Of a stretch of 64,000 bases of DNA, positions 18,696 through 28,295 are shown one piece after another. Source of the stretch: Bacteroidota bacterium (GTDB taxonomy: Bacteria > Bacteroidota > Ignavibacteria > Ignavibacteriales > Ignavibacteriaceae); the NCBI GenBank assembly GCA_020161395.1, contig JAIUOE010000008.1, positions 108,789 to 172,788 on the forward strand, written 5' to 3'. Both the position numbers and the translations under genes were made by a program. The notes under the pieces were generated by a model, which saw nothing but the letters and a program-made list of their open reading frames with translations, was not told where the DNA came from and did not search any database. How positions within the stretch are numbered: the stretch's first letter is position 1; every line of letters starts with the position of its first letter.

Positions 18696-18914
18696 ATGGA
18701 TTTAGCTCATTTGGCAGCCGGTATCGGTGCAGCTTTAACAATCATCGGCGGTGGCTTTGGTATTGGTAAATTGGCAGCCGCAGCAATGGAAGCAACAGGC
18801 CGTCAGCCTGAAGCAGGTGGTGGTATCAGAACCACTATGATCATTGCAGCAGCTCTTATTGAAGGTATCTCACTGTTCGCATTGGTTATTTGCTTCATCC
18901 TCGCCGGTAAATAA
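18696..18914 (+). CDS. atpE: ATP synthase Fo subunit c
   Basis: A 72-residue hairpin proteolipid forming the rotor ring. Two helices are joined by a polar loop containing ATGRQPE. The ion-binding carboxylate is the Glu in ALIEGISLFALVI on helix 2; no sodium-type Q/ES motif is clear on helix 1, so proton coupling is likely. Strong ribosome site GGAGGAA (18685-18691). Confidence 0.95.
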   Translation: MDLAHLAAGIGAALTIIGGGFGIGKLAAAAMEATGRQPEAGGGIRTTMIIAAALIEGISLFALVICFILAGK

Positions 18915-18939
18915 GGCTAATTAACCAGAAGGTAATAAA

Positions 18940-19482
18940 ATGACTTTTAGTTCGTTTGTCTTTCTAACAGCTTCGGAAGAAGGCAGCAAGCCGAGTTTGC
19001 TTGATGTGAATGGCGGTCTGGCTTTTTGGACCACTCTCACATTCATAGTATTGCTTCTTGTTCTTGCCAAATATGCCTGGAAGCCTATTCTCAGTGCTCT
19101 TGATGCAAGAGAACAGGGGATAAAGGATGCTCTGGAAGCCGCAAAGAAGGCGAAGGAAGAAGCTGATCTGCTGATTGCACAAAACGAAAAGGTGCGTCAG
19201 GAAAATGATGAAGCTGCGAAGAGACAGATCGAGGAAAGCCGGAAATACTTCGAGGAGCAGAAAGCCAAAATGGCTCATGATCTTAAAGAAGAGTTCGACA
19301 AGAAGAGAAAAGATTTCGATTCCGAGCTTGTAAACCTTGAGCGTGAAATGGTTGACAGAGTGATTGAAAAAGTCGCCGATGTTACCGTAGCTGCAGCCGA
19401 AAAAGTGATCAAAGCTAATCTTGATGCTGAAAAGAACAAGGTGTTGGTTAATAAATACATCGACGAGATAAGGAACAACTGA
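18940..19482 (+). CDS. atpF: ATP synthase Fo subunit b
   Basis: 180 residues. One membrane helix (about residues 24-46, GGLAFWTTLTFIVLLLVLAKYAW) is followed by KPILSALDAREQGIKDAL, the subunit-b signature, and a long charged coiled-coil stator arm. It links subunit a to the delta/alpha side of F1. It stands in canonical order between atpE and atpH. Confidence 0.93.
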   Translation: MTFSSFVFLTASEEGSKPSLLDVNGGLAFWTTLTFIVLLLVLAKYAWKPILSALDAREQGIKDALEAAKKAKEEADLLIAQNEKVRQENDEAAKRQIEESRKYFEEQKAKMAHDLKEEFDKKRKDFDSELVNLEREMVDRVIEKVADVTVAAAEKVIKANLDAEKNKVLVNKYIDEIRNN

Positions 19483-19484
19483 CA

Positions 19485-20045
19485 ATGTCTTTCAGCAAGG
19501 TAGCCGTCAAATACGCTTCTACCCTTTACTCTTCGATCAGTGCGGTGCCGGAATTCGAGAAAATATTTCAGGATGCAGAAGACATTCTGAGGGTTTTCGA
19601 CGAAAACCCCAACCTTAAGAGAATCATTGGGATTCCTGTATTCAAAGACTCGGACAAACTTGCCATCCTCATGAAGATTTTTGAAGGCAAGGTTGATGAG
19701 TCGTTAACCGGATTTATCGGGTTCCTCGCCAAAAAAGAGAGAATTTCGAATACATATGAAGTGTTTCAGGCATTTTTGAAAGTTTCTGATAAAGACAGAG
19801 GTTTCAAGAGGGTGGAGATAACCTCCGCTTTCGAGTTTGATCCCGAGGAGTCTGCCAGAATCAAGAAAGAGCTTGAAGACTACTTTAAGTGTAAACTCAA
19901 AGTGAGTGTTAAGACTGATCCCGGATTGGTAGGCGGTTTTATAGCCCGGACTGATGAGATAATAATTGATGCATCGGTCAGGAATCAGTTGAAGAAACTG
20001 AGAAAAACATTCAGCCGCGCCGGCGAATCACTAAACAAAAATTAA
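19485..20045 (+). CDS. atpH: ATP synthase F1 subunit delta
   Basis: 186 residues; the peripheral stalk subunit. It shows the N-terminal helical domain (VAVKYASTLYSS) and the conserved C-terminal TDPGLVGGFIARTDEIIIDASVRNQLKKLR. It begins 2 bases after the atpF stop. Confidence 0.93.
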   Translation: MSFSKVAVKYASTLYSSISAVPEFEKIFQDAEDILRVFDENPNLKRIIGIPVFKDSDKLAILMKIFEGKVDESLTGFIGFLAKKERISNTYEVFQAFLKVSDKDRGFKRVEITSAFEFDPEESARIKKELEDYFKCKLKVSVKTDPGLVGGFIARTDEIIIDASVRNQLKKLRKTFSRAGESLNKN

Positions 20046-20061
20046 AAATGGGACTTGAGAT

Positions 20062-21606
20062 ATGATAAAAATCAAACCGGATGAAATTGCTTCGATATTA
20101 AGAGATCAATTATCCGGCCAGCGATCGGAAGCTGATATCTATGAAACAGGTACGGTACTTTCCGTTGGTGATGGTATAGCGAGAGTATATGGTCTTTCCA
20201 AAGTTATGGCGAGCGAGCTTGTTGAGTTCCCTAATGATGTTTTTGGAATGGTTCTCAACCTCGAGGAAGATTCCGTGGGTTGTGCTCTTTTCGGTGATTC
20301 ATCTCTTGTAAAAGAGGGAGATGAAGTAAAAAGAACCGGAAGGGTTGCTTCGATGCCCGTGGGTGAAGCAATGCTTGGAAGAGTGATTACACCTCTCGGT
20401 ATTCCGCTTGACGGAAAGGGCGCCATAAAGGCTGAGGGATATCAGGAAATTGAGAGAAAAGCCCTCGGCGTAATGCAGCGCCAGCCGGTGAAGGAACCGC
20501 TTCAGACCGGTATCACAGCCATCGATGCCATGATTCCTATAGGAAGAGGACAGAGAGAGCTTATAATTGGCGACAGGCAAACCGGAAAAACCGCAATTGC
20601 AGTTGATGCCATTATCAATCAGAAATTTACACACACTGAGGAAGCCAAGGCTCTCGGTGTTAATCCTGTTTACTGTATCTATGTTTCGATCGGACAGAAA
20701 AGATCGACAGTGGCACAGGTGGTAGCAAAGCTCCAGGAAACAGGAGCAATGGCTTATACCACAGTTATTTCAGCATCTGCGTCAGATCCTGCACCACTTC
20801 AGTTTATTGCTCCGTATTCGGGGGCATGTCTTGGTGAATATTTCAGAGACAGCGGCAGACATGCACTGGTGATTTATGACGATCTTTCGAAGCAGGCAGC
20901 AGCCTACAGAGAGTTGTCACTCCTTTTGAGAAGACCTCCGGGTCGTGAGGCATATCCTGGTGATGTGTTCTATCTCCACTCAAGATTGCTTGAGAGAGCA
21001 TCAAAACTCAGCGATGATCTCGGTGGCGGAAGTTTAACCGCACTTCCAATTATTGAAACCCAGCAGGGTGATGTGTCGGCGTACATTCCAACGAATGTTA
21101 TCTCGATTACAGATGGTCAGATTTATCTTGAACCAAACCTGTTTAATGCCGGCGTTCGTCCTGCTATCAATGTGGGTATCTCCGTATCCCGTGTTGGTGG
21201 TAATGCACAGATTAAGGCAATGAAGAAGGTTGCGGGAAGTCTTAAACTCGACCTTGCACAGTACAGAGAACTTGAAGCATTTGCGAAATTCGGAAGTGAC
21301 CTTGATGTTTCAACACAGAGAACCCTTTCAAGAGGCGCAAGACTGGTTGAATTGCTCAAACAGGGCATCTACCATCCTATCCCGATCGAGAGACAGGTTG
21401 TTAGTGTATTCATAGGCACCAAGGGATATCTCGACAATGTCGCTGTGGAATCAGTTAAGAAATTTGAGAGAGAGTATCTCGAGTTCATCGACAGACAGTA
21501 TCCTGATATCCTCAAAGGGATCAGGGAAGCCAAAGAAATAAAACCTGCTGTTGAAGAACTTATTAAGAAATCAGTTGCAGAATTTTCAGCAACATTCAGT
21601 AATTAA
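20062..21606 (+). CDS. atpA: ATP synthase F1 subunit alpha
   Basis: 514 residues, full family length. N-terminal [17 protein letters not shown]; Walker [14 protein letters not shown] (about residue 170); the signature [42 protein letters not shown] (as overlapping short motifs, about 268-310) including the arginine-finger region SVSRVGG. It forms the alpha3beta3 head with a beta subunit that is not encoded in this window. Confidence 0.97.
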   Translation: MIKIKPDEIASILRDQLSGQRSEADIYETGTVLSVGDGIARVYGLSKVMASELVEFPNDVFGMVLNLEEDSVGCALFGDSSLVKEGDEVKRTGRVASMPVGEAMLGRVITPLGIPLDGKGAIKAEGYQEIERKALGVMQRQPVKEPLQTGITAIDAMIPIGRGQRELIIGDRQTGKTAIAVDAIINQKFTHTEEAKALGVNPVYCIYVSIGQKRSTVAQVVAKLQETGAMAYTTVISASASDPAPLQFIAPYSGACLGEYFRDSGRHALVIYDDLSKQAAAYRELSLLLRRPPGREAYPGDVFYLHSRLLERASKLSDDLGGGSLTALPIIETQQGDVSAYIPTNVISITDGQIYLEPNLFNAGVRPAINVGISVSRVGGNAQIKAMKKVAGSLKLDLAQYRELEAFAKFGSDLDVSTQRTLSRGARLVELLKQGIYHPIPIERQVVSVFIGTKGYLDNVAVESVKKFEREYLEFIDRQYPDILKGIREAKEIKPAVEELIKKSVAEFSATFSN

Positions 21607-21618
21607 TTGCATTAAGAA

Positions 21619-22482
21619 ATGGCAACTCTTAGAGACCTAAGGAACAGAATCAAGGGTGTAAAAAGCACCCAGCAGATTACAAAAGCTATGAAAATGGTAG
21701 CGGCTGCCAAATTGCGTCGTGCCACTGAAGCTATTGTGAGTGCCAGACCTTATGCAAACAAACTTGGAAGTCTTGTAAGTAATCTTTTTACTGAGGATGA
21801 CAAGCTCACCAATCCCTTCGTGTTAACGCGTGAAGTGAAGACCGAGCTGATTATTGTAGTAACCGCCGACAGAGGACTCTGTGGTGCTTTCAACACCAAT
21901 ATTATCAAAGAAGCTGCACATTATGTTGCTGATTTGAAGAGTAAAGGGATCGAGCCTGTGTTGTTCACCGTCGGAAAAAAAGGTTACGACCACTTCAGAA
22001 AAAGAGATGTGAAGCTTGCCGGCGATGTAACAGGACTGTTTAACAGTCTCAATTTTTCGTATGTAGGTAAAATCCTTCCGTCAGCGATTCAGGGATTTCT
22101 TTCAGGTAAATATGACAAGGTTACTTTTATTTATAACGAATTTAAGTCGGTAATCTCTCAGAAAGTGATTCATTCACAATTTTTACCTGTTCCGATTGAA
22201 GTAAGTGAAGGAACTTCCGGCGATTTGTTTATCTTTGAAAAGTCGCAGAAGGAAATTTTGAATTCCCTGCTTCCACAGTATCTTGAAACACAGTTGTGGA
22301 AGGCACTTCTCGATTCCAACGCTGCCGAGCACGGTGCAAGAATGACCGCGATGGAGAATGCCACCACGAATGCATCAGAGCTTATCTCCTCGCTCAAGTT
22401 GACATACAACAAGGCAAGACAGGCGGCGATCACTAAAGAGCTCCTGGAAGTTGTTTCGGGCGCTAATGCCCTTAGAGGTTAA
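21619..22482 (+). CDS. atpG: ATP synthase F1 subunit gamma
   Basis: 287 residues; the central shaft. N-terminal LRNRIKGVKSTQQITKAMKMVAAAKLRRA and DRGLCGAFNTNI (about residue 89), with the C-terminal AAEHGARMTAMENATTNA ... YNKARQAAITKELLEVV, are all diagnostic. It is the last atp gene here; atpD and atpC do not follow, and ffh begins 8 bases later. Confidence 0.95.
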   Translation: MATLRDLRNRIKGVKSTQQITKAMKMVAAAKLRRATEAIVSARPYANKLGSLVSNLFTEDDKLTNPFVLTREVKTELIIVVTADRGLCGAFNTNIIKEAAHYVADLKSKGIEPVLFTVGKKGYDHFRKRDVKLAGDVTGLFNSLNFSYVGKILPSAIQGFLSGKYDKVTFIYNEFKSVISQKVIHSQFLPVPIEVSEGTSGDLFIFEKSQKEILNSLLPQYLETQLWKALLDSNAAEHGARMTAMENATTNASELISSLKLTYNKARQAAITKELLEVVSGANALRG

Positions 22483-22490
22483 TCCTTTAA

Positions 22491-23798
22491 ATGTTTAAGG
22501 ATCTTAGCGATAAACTGGAGTTAGCCCTCAAGAAAATAAGGGGGCAAGGGAAACTTACCGAATCGAATGTCAGTGACACGGTAAGAGAGATAAGAAGAAT
22601 TCTTCTTGATGCGGATGTAAACTACAAAGTTACAAAAGATTTTATTGAGCGTGTCAGGGTGAAGGCGATGGGGCAGGAGGTAATTACTTCCATCACCCCG
22701 GGACAGTTGATTACCAAGATCATTTATGATGAACTGGTTGATCTTCTCGGAGGTTCGTCGCAGGAACTGAGTCTGAATCCTTCCGGAAAGACCATTCTCC
22801 TTATTGTCGGCTTGCAGGGGTCGGGAAAAACCACTTTTTCCGGGAAGCTTGCAAGAAGATTCAAGGGAATGGGAAAACGACCTTTGCTGGTTGCAGCGGA
22901 TATCTATCGTCCTGCGGCAATAGATCAGCTTAAAACACTCGGTACTCAAATTGATGTTCCTGTGTTTTCACTTGAGGTGAAGGACGCCCGCAAAATAGCC
23001 GGGGATGCAATCAGGTTTGCGGAAGCGAACCGGAACGATGTTATCATAATAGATACAGCGGGAAGATTGCATGTGGATGAAGAACTTATGTCGGAAGTAG
23101 CTGATATTAAAGAATTGGTGAAACCAACAGAGGTTCTTTTTGTTGTTGATTCAATGACAGGACAGGACGCCATAAACTCGGCTAAATCGTTCAACGATAA
23201 AGTTGATTTTGACGGAATTGTTCTGACCAAGCTCGATGGTGATTCAAGAGGCGGATGTGCCCTTTCGATCAGGGAAGTGGTTGGCAAACCGATAAAGTTC
23301 ATCAGCACGGGTGAAAAACTTGATGCAATTGACATCTTCTATCCTGACCGTCTCGCCTCGAGAATACTGGGAAAGGGAGATGTAGTAAGTCTGGTAGAAA
23401 AAGCTCAGGAAGCTTTCGATCAGAAGGATGCAGAGGAACTTGAAGAGAAGCTGCGTAAAAACAGGTTCGATTTCGACGATTTCCTGAAGCAGATAAAGAT
23501 GATAAAGAAAATGGGTTCTTTGTCATCCCTTATTTCAATGATACCGGGAATACCGAATCAGATGAAGAATGCTCAGGTTGACGATAATGCACTGGTGAAG
23601 GTTGAAGCTATAATCAATTCGATGACCAGAGTGGAGAGGGGAAACCCTAAAATATTGAACGGTGGTCGCCGTCGCAGAATAGCAAGAGGAAGTGGCACCA
23701 CAATACAGGATGTGAACAGGTTGATCAAGCAATTCACAGAGATGCAGACGATGATCACCAGATTAAATAAGAATAACTTTTTTAGAAAACAGAAATAA
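22491..23798 (+). CDS. ffh: Signal recognition particle protein Ffh
   Basis: 435 residues. It binds 4.5S/6S RNA and signal sequences for co-translational targeting. N domain ([24 protein letters not shown]); G domain with [15 protein letters not shown] (P-loop, about residue 106), [13 protein letters not shown] and [11 protein letters not shown]-terminal M domain with the RNA-binding [12 protein letters not shown] (about 393-404). Only 8 bases separate it from atpG. Confidence 0.96.
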   Translation: MFKDLSDKLELALKKIRGQGKLTESNVSDTVREIRRILLDADVNYKVTKDFIERVRVKAMGQEVITSITPGQLITKIIYDELVDLLGGSSQELSLNPSGKTILLIVGLQGSGKTTFSGKLARRFKGMGKRPLLVAADIYRPAAIDQLKTLGTQIDVPVFSLEVKDARKIAGDAIRFAEANRNDVIIIDTAGRLHVDEELMSEVADIKELVKPTEVLFVVDSMTGQDAINSAKSFNDKVDFDGIVLTKLDGDSRGGCALSIREVVGKPIKFISTGEKLDAIDIFYPDRLASRILGKGDVVSLVEKAQEAFDQKDAEELEEKLRKNRFDFDDFLKQIKMIKKMGSLSSLISMIPGIPNQMKNAQVDDNALVKVEAIINSMTRVERGNPKILNGGRRRRIARGSGTTIQDVNRLIKQFTEMQTMITRLNKNNFFRKQK

Positions 23799-23827
23799 CA
23801 TATTTTGATATCCGGAGGAAACCAGAT

Positions 23828-24265
23828 TTGGTCAAATTAAGACTCAAAAGAATGGGCAAGAAGAGACAGCCCGTTTATAAAATTGTCGCAGTAGATTCAC
23901 GCGTGCCAAGAGATGGCAAATATCTTGAAGCCGTTGGTCAGTACAGTCCAAAAGACGAACCACATACAGTAATCATCGATGAAGAGATTGCATTAAAGTG
24001 GTTGGGATTTGGTGCACAACCAACAGACACAGTTAGAAGCTTGCTTCGTCAGACCGGTATACTCTACAAGAGACAGATGCTCAGGAAAAACTTCCCTGCA
24101 GATGTTATCGAAGCCAACATGGCTAAATGGAGAGAAGGAAGAAACATTCCTGCGCCGGCGGTAAAAGAAGTTAAAGCTGCTCCGGCTCCGGTAGTAGTCG
24201 AAGAGCCAAAGAGTTCTGAAGGTACAGCAGAAGTAACGGGTGCTTCTTCTGAAGAGAACATTTAG
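23828..24265 (+). CDS. rpsP: 30S ribosomal protein S16
   Basis: 145 residues: a normal S16 core ([33 protein letters not shown]) plus a Lys/Ala/Glu-rich tail of ~50 residues, as seen in Bacteroidota relatives. The start is TTG at 23828, supported by GGAGGA (23814-23819) 8 bases upstream and by exact alignment to the S16 N-terminus. It leads the rpsP-khpA-rimM-trmD-rplS group. Confidence 0.95.
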   Translation: MVKLRLKRMGKKRQPVYKIVAVDSRVPRDGKYLEAVGQYSPKDEPHTVIIDEEIALKWLGFGAQPTDTVRSLLRQTGILYKRQMLRKNFPADVIEANMAKWREGRNIPAPAVKEVKAAPAPVVVEEPKSSEGTAEVTGASSEENI

Positions 24266-24320
24266 TTCGGTCTGTACTTAGCACTATCTTAAAGCCCCTT
24301 GCTCTAATGGAGGATTCCGA

Positions 24321-24554
24321 ATGAAGGAATTTGTTGAATTCATCTCCAAACATCTTGTCGATGCGCCTGACAAGGTAATCGTTGAAGTCAAATCAGAGGA
24401 AGAAAAAAAAGTTGTCTTCGCACTGAGGGTAGATGCTAATGATATCGGAAAGGTTATCGGAAAGCAAGGAAAAACCGCACAGGCGATAAGGACACTATTG
24501 ACTGCAGTCGCTGCCAAAGAAGGCAAGCGAGTTATTCTTGAAATAGTTGATTAA
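24321..24554 (+). CDS. khpA: KH-domain RNA-binding protein KhpA
   Basis: 77 residues, a single type II KH domain with the GxxG loop in GKVIGKQGKTAQAIRTLL (about residues 45-62). KhpA-type proteins sit between rpsP and rimM in many genomes and bind many RNAs, often with KhpB/Jag. Ribosome site GGAGG (24309-24313). Confidence 0.92.
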   Translation: MKEFVEFISKHLVDAPDKVIVEVKSEEEKKVVFALRVDANDIGKVIGKQGKTAQAIRTLLTAVAAKEGKRVILEIVD

Positions 24555-24568
24555 TTCCTGCTGTTACT

Positions 24569-25081
24569 GTGGACGGATATATTCTTATTGCCAAAATAAG
24601 TTCTGTTTACGGTAAAGGTGGCTATTTAAGATTACAGTCTTTCTCCGATTTTCCTGACCGTTTTTTTAAACTCAAAACGGTCTTCGTGGAGTTCTATGCT
24701 TCCTTGAAATCTCTCAAGATTGAAAAGGTAAAATTTGACGGTGAGGATTTGCTTGTCAAGTTTGAGAAGTTCGATTCCGACAAAGATGTTGAGATGTTTA
24801 CGGGCAAGGAGTTGTTTATACCTGAGACTGAAATAGCTGCACTTCCTGATGATACTTTTTATATACATGATCTGATTGGAAGCAAAGTGGTTTACAGGGA
24901 TCAGGAGCTGGGTATTATAGAGGATGTGATGGTATTGCCTGCGAATGATGTGTATGTGGTTTCGAAAGAGGGAAAAGAGACACTCGTTCCGGCGGTCAAG
25001 GAATTCATAAAGTCATTTTCACCTGAAGGGAAACTTCTTGTGTTGAGCGACAATTTCCCGGGTTATGACGATGAGAATTGA
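24569..25081 (+). CDS. rimM: Ribosome maturation factor RimM
   Basis: 170 residues; helps late assembly of the 30S head, binding S19. The GTG start at 24569 begins MDGYILIAKISSVYGKGGYLRLQSFSD, matching RimM. The PRC-barrel half carries FYIHDLIGSKVVY...GIIEDVMVLPANDVYVV and ALVPAVKEFI-like LVPAVKEFI (about residue 140). Somewhat divergent in the middle. trmD starts inside its 3' end. Confidence 0.92.
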   Translation: MDGYILIAKISSVYGKGGYLRLQSFSDFPDRFFKLKTVFVEFYASLKSLKIEKVKFDGEDLLVKFEKFDSDKDVEMFTGKELFIPETEIAALPDDTFYIHDLIGSKVVYRDQELGIIEDVMVLPANDVYVVSKEGKETLVPAVKEFIKSFSPEGKLLVLSDNFPGYDDEN

Positions 25082-25760
25082 TATTATTAGTGCTGTTCCC
25101 GGGTTCTTCGATGGACCATTGAACAACAGTATCATAAAAAGGGGACAAACAAAGGGCAAGGTTGAGATACATGTCCATAACCTTAGGGATTACGCATACG
25201 ACAAACATCGCATGATAGATGATAAACCCTTCGGAGGTGGTGCGGGAATGGTTCTTAAAGTGGAACCCTTCTTCGATTGTATCCTGAAACTGAAGTCTGA
25301 ACGGGATTATGACGCTATAATTTTTACCGCACCGCATGGTAAAATTTATGATCAGCAGGATGCCAACAGGTATTCACTGATGGAAAACATAATGATAATT
25401 TGCGGTCACTACAAGGGAATAGACGACAGAGTAAGGGAAGCATTTGCCACCGAGATAGTATCGATAGGCAATTTTGTCCTTACAGGTGGTGAGCTGCTCG
25501 CCATGGTTCTGGTTGATTCTGTTGTCAGAATAATACCCGGTGTGTTGAATGACAGCGAATCGGCATTGGACGATTCATTCCAGGATGGTGATATGATTGG
25601 TGCACCATGCTATACGAGACCTGCGGAGTTCCGGGGCTTGTCCGTGCCTGAAGTATTGCTTCAGGGTGATCACGGAAAAGTGAGGGAGTGGCGGGAAGAT
25701 CAATCAAAAATTTTAACAGACTATTGGAAAAAGATAAATAAGATTGGAGCACAGGTATGA
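25071..25760 (+). CDS. trmD: tRNA (guanine-37-N1)-methyltransferase TrmD
   Basis: About 229 residues. ATG 25071 gives [13 protein letters not shown], the usual start; ATG 25065 is two codons earlier. The SAM-binding trefoil knot is visible: [52 protein letters not shown], and [28 protein letters not shown]. It methylates G37 next to the anticodon to maintain reading frame. It overlaps rimM and shares ATGA with rplS. Confidence 0.95.
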   Translation: MRIDIISAVPGFFDGPLNNSIIKRGQTKGKVEIHVHNLRDYAYDKHRMIDDKPFGGGAGMVLKVEPFFDCILKLKSERDYDAIIFTAPHGKIYDQQDANRYSLMENIMIICGHYKGIDDRVREAFATEIVSIGNFVLTGGELLAMVLVDSVVRIIPGVLNDSESALDDSFQDGDMIGAPCYTRPAEFRGLSVPEVLLQGDHGKVREWREDQSKILTDYWKKINKIGAQV

Positions 25761-26104
25761 CAAGCCTCTATGATTTCATCCCGGAGGAAAAAAGATCCGA
25801 ATTCGCCGATTTCAATATTGGTGACAGGGTCAGAGTTCATGTAAGGGTAATTGAAGGAGACAAGGAAAGAATTCAGCCATTCGAAGGTGATGTAATTGGT
25901 ATCAAGGGAAGCCTTGAAAACAAGACATTCACCGTCCGCAAGATTTCAAGCGGCGTTGGTGTGGAAAGAATATTTCCTTTCAACTCCCCAAAGGTTGCAA
26001 AAGTTGAGCTGGTAAGAGAAGGAAAGGTTCGCAGAGCCAAACTTTATTACCTCAGAGAGCTTTCAGGAAAAGCAGCCAAAATCAAATCAAAGAACCTTCG
26101 TTAA
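25757..26104 (+). CDS. rplS: 50S ribosomal protein L19
   Basis: 115 residues of normal length. Signatures: [29 protein letters not shown] and [47 protein letters not shown]. It starts within the trmD stop (ATGA) and is followed by the strong terminator at 26128. Confidence 0.97.
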   Translation: MTSLYDFIPEEKRSEFADFNIGDRVRVHVRVIEGDKERIQPFEGDVIGIKGSLENKTFTVRKISSGVGVERIFPFNSPKVAKVELVREGKVRRAKLYYLRELSGKAAKIKSKNLR

Positions 26105-26127
26105 TTTTTGTTGTTTTGCGATAAACG

Positions 26128-26165
26128 GGCTGCGGCAGAGTAGTTTGCTGCAGCCTCTTTTTTTT
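26128..26165 (+). terminator. Intrinsic terminator after rplS
   Basis: A 10-bp stem (26128-26137 with 26146-26155, one G-U), loop of 8, then a T-rich run to 26165. It closes the long ribosomal/atp/ffh gene run. The next gene starts only 9 bases downstream. Confidence 0.92.
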
Positions 26166-26173
26166 ATTTCGAA

Positions 26174-26929
26174 ATGAAATTAGGTATCTCCCCGAATATT
26201 GTCACAAGCATGTTTGCCACATTTTTAAAGAGCAAACTTGACTGTGAAATATTGTTTCTTCCCGTTTCCAAACTTCTCGATGCAGTAAAAAACAGAGAGA
26301 TAGACCTTGCCCTTGTACCACCCCTCGATTTGCACAAAGGAGGAGATTTCGTCGTTTCAAGTCTCTACGGAATTGTGGCTGATTCGGTATTCTCAACAAC
26401 CTTTCTCTACTTCAAACCTGGTGAGAAGGAAGTAAACGAGATCACCATGAAAGGCGACATTTCATTTCACGACATTACTCTGGTGAGAGTGATATTCAGG
26501 GAATTGTACGGGATTGATCCAAAAATGACCTCTTACACCGGTGATATCGGTCAGGTGGAGAATCTTTTAGTGGCAGGAGATGACAACTATCTTTCCGGCA
26601 GATATGAACTGGGAATGAACATTGCGGAAGAAGCAACAGAATGCCTCCAGTATCCCGCCATTTCATATATACTTGTCGCATCCAGGGAAGAGGCACTTGA
26701 ATCGGTTCACCGGAAAGTGAAGGAAATGAACGATGCCCTTTTCGAGTTCGGGGGCGACTGGCTCTCAACAACCGGAATATCTGAAAGAACGCTGGAGTAC
26801 CTGCAGGAAAACCTTCATCATCTCTCGTTTGAATTCAGCGATGAAATAGTTGAATCACTAAAAAATCTGATTTCTGTCCCCTACTACTATAATCTTACAG
26901 AAGACATCCCCGAGTATACCCTCGTCTAA
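26174..26929 (+). CDS. MqnA/periplasmic-binding-like protein, function uncertain
   Basis: 251 residues without a signal peptide. The N-terminus (MKLGISPNIVTSMFATFL ... VSKLLDAVKNREIDLALVPPLDLHK) and the DISFHDITLVRVIFRELYGIDPKM region resemble the type 2 periplasmic-binding fold of MqnA/MqnD, the futalosine-pathway menaquinone enzymes; the match is by pattern only. Other pathway genes are absent here. The start ATG is just downstream of the T-run of the preceding terminator and has no ribosome site, so it may be leaderless or read-through dependent. Another cytoplasmic member of the fold is the alternative. Confidence 0.5.
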   Translation: MKLGISPNIVTSMFATFLKSKLDCEILFLPVSKLLDAVKNREIDLALVPPLDLHKGGDFVVSSLYGIVADSVFSTTFLYFKPGEKEVNEITMKGDISFHDITLVRVIFRELYGIDPKMTSYTGDIGQVENLLVAGDDNYLSGRYELGMNIAEEATECLQYPAISYILVASREEALESVHRKVKEMNDALFEFGGDWLSTTGISERTLEYLQENLHHLSFEFSDEIVESLKNLISVPYYYNLTEDIPEYTLV

Positions 26930-26981
26930 TCCCTGCAGCAGTTACACTTCAAACAGTACCTTCAAAACCCCCGTTTAAAAT

Positions 26982-27019
26982 AAAAAACCGGAACACAAAG
27001 TCATACTTCACATTCCGGT
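26982..27019 (-). terminator. Putative terminator for the serA operon
   Basis: A 7-bp stem (26987-26993 with 27013-27019), loop of 19, followed on the - strand by a T-run encoded by the A-run at 26982-26987. It lies about 70 bases after the serA stop. Confidence 0.6.
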
Positions 27020-27058
27020 AAAAAAGAGTTTTGTATCAGTTTGAATTATCAGCAAATC

Positions 27059-27090
27059 AACTAATAACTAATAACTCACAACTAATAACT
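27059..27090. repeat. Short AT-rich direct repeats next to serA stop
   Basis: The 11-mer AACTAATAACT occurs at 27059-27069 and again at 27080-27090, with a partial copy between. It lies between the serA stop and its terminator. It is probably simple-sequence slippage; no function can be claimed. Confidence 0.6.
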
Positions 27091-28279
27091 ATAAAGCCAC
27101 ATGCGCCAGATTGATGATTTCAGGGATGTTCCTGATTTCTTCAAGGACACCATCAGTGAGCGGTTGTTTTAATTTTACTGTACACTTGGCAACCAGACCA
27201 CCGGCAAACACTTCATTCTCAACTTCCTCTATATTCACTTCATCTTTTTTCATAACATTGAGTATTGAAGCGATAACACCGGGTTTGTCGTAGTGTTTAA
27301 CGATAAGCTGATAGTGTGACTCTTCCCAGCGGGCTTTGTTCACCCAATGAGCAATAACGCCACTGTTAATGTAGCCTCCGATGATATTTACAGTTTCTTC
27401 TGCAACAGCATCCTGAGCCTGTTCAGTGGATGCGCCAATGTGATGAGTAATGTAGATATTTTTGTTGTTCATCAGTTTTGATGAAACCTCACCGGCTTTA
27501 CCTTCAGGTTCGCCGGTAAACACATCGAATCCACAGAAGATGTTTTTCTCTTCAATGGCTTCGAGGAGGGCATCTTCATCAATAACTTCGGCGCGGGAGG
27601 TGTTGATAAGGATACTGTTTGGTTTCATCAATTTAAACATCTCTTTATTGAAGAGTTTTCTTGTACCGTCAGTCAGGGGAAGATGGATGGTTATTATGTC
27701 GAGAATAGGAAGAATTTTGTCCATTTCTGAAAACTCTTTTACACCGTAACCTTCAACGCGGGAGATATCTTTAGCATAAACATTCATACCGAAAGCGGTA
27801 GCTCTGGCTGCCACTTCCTTGCCGATGTTACCAAAACCGATGATTCCGAGGTTTTTCCCGTAAATTCCCTGGGCTTTTGAGTAGATTCCCTTGTTCCAGA
27901 CTCCATTTCTGAAGTCGATCACATTATCAGGGATTTTCCGGTCGATTGCAACCATCAAACCTATTGCGAGCTCTGCTACTGCGATAGAGTTCTTGCCGGG
28001 GCAGTTGGTCACATAGACGCCTTTTTTGTTGGCAGCGGCGATATTGATGTTATTCACACCTGCGCCTGCACGGACGATGAGATTCAACCTTTCGGCTGAG
28101 TTAATAGTCTGTTCGTTTACTTTGGTGGAACGGACAACGATGATATCCACATCTTTGGCAGCTTCGGGAAGGTCATTTTCGCCGAGCTTTGGTTGATAGA
28201 TTACTTCAATATCTTTTGATCTCAGTAAATTAATATATTTTTCGGGAAACTGATCAGCGATCAATACTTTAAGTGACAT
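27089..28279 (-). CDS. serA: D-3-phosphoglycerate dehydrogenase
   Basis: 396 residues; first step of serine synthesis (3-phosphoglycerate to 3-phosphohydroxypyruvate, NAD). The 2-hydroxyacid dehydrogenase core has the Rossmann motif GIIGFGNIGKEVA (about residue 145), the catalytic Arg in INTSRAEVIDEDAL, Glu in GEPEG, and His in THHIGASTEQA. A C-terminal ACT domain (KHYDKPGVIASILNVMKKDEVNIEEVE, about 325-396) is where serine feedback may act. The intervening ASB-like domain of long SerA types is missing. It is last in a - strand run behind hutU (16-base gap). Confidence 0.9.
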   Translation of the reverse strand: MSLKVLIADQFPEKYINLLRSKDIEVIYQPKLGENDLPEAAKDVDIIVVRSTKVNEQTINSAERLNLIVRAGAGVNNINIAAANKKGVYVTNCPGKNSIAVAELAIGLMVAIDRKIPDNVIDFRNGVWNKGIYSKAQGIYGKNLGIIGFGNIGKEVAARATAFGMNVYAKDISRVEGYGVKEFSEMDKILPILDIITIHLPLTDGTRKLFNKEMFKLMKPNSILINTSRAEVIDEDALLEAIEEKNIFCGFDVFTGEPEGKAGEVSSKLMNNKNIYITHHIGASTEQAQDAVAEETVNIIGGYINSGVIAHWVNKARWEESHYQLIVKHYDKPGVIASILNVMKKDEVNIEEVENEVFAGGLVAKCTVKLKQPLTDGVLEEIRNIPEIINLAHVAL

Positions 28280-28295
28280 ATTTTTCTCCGTATGA

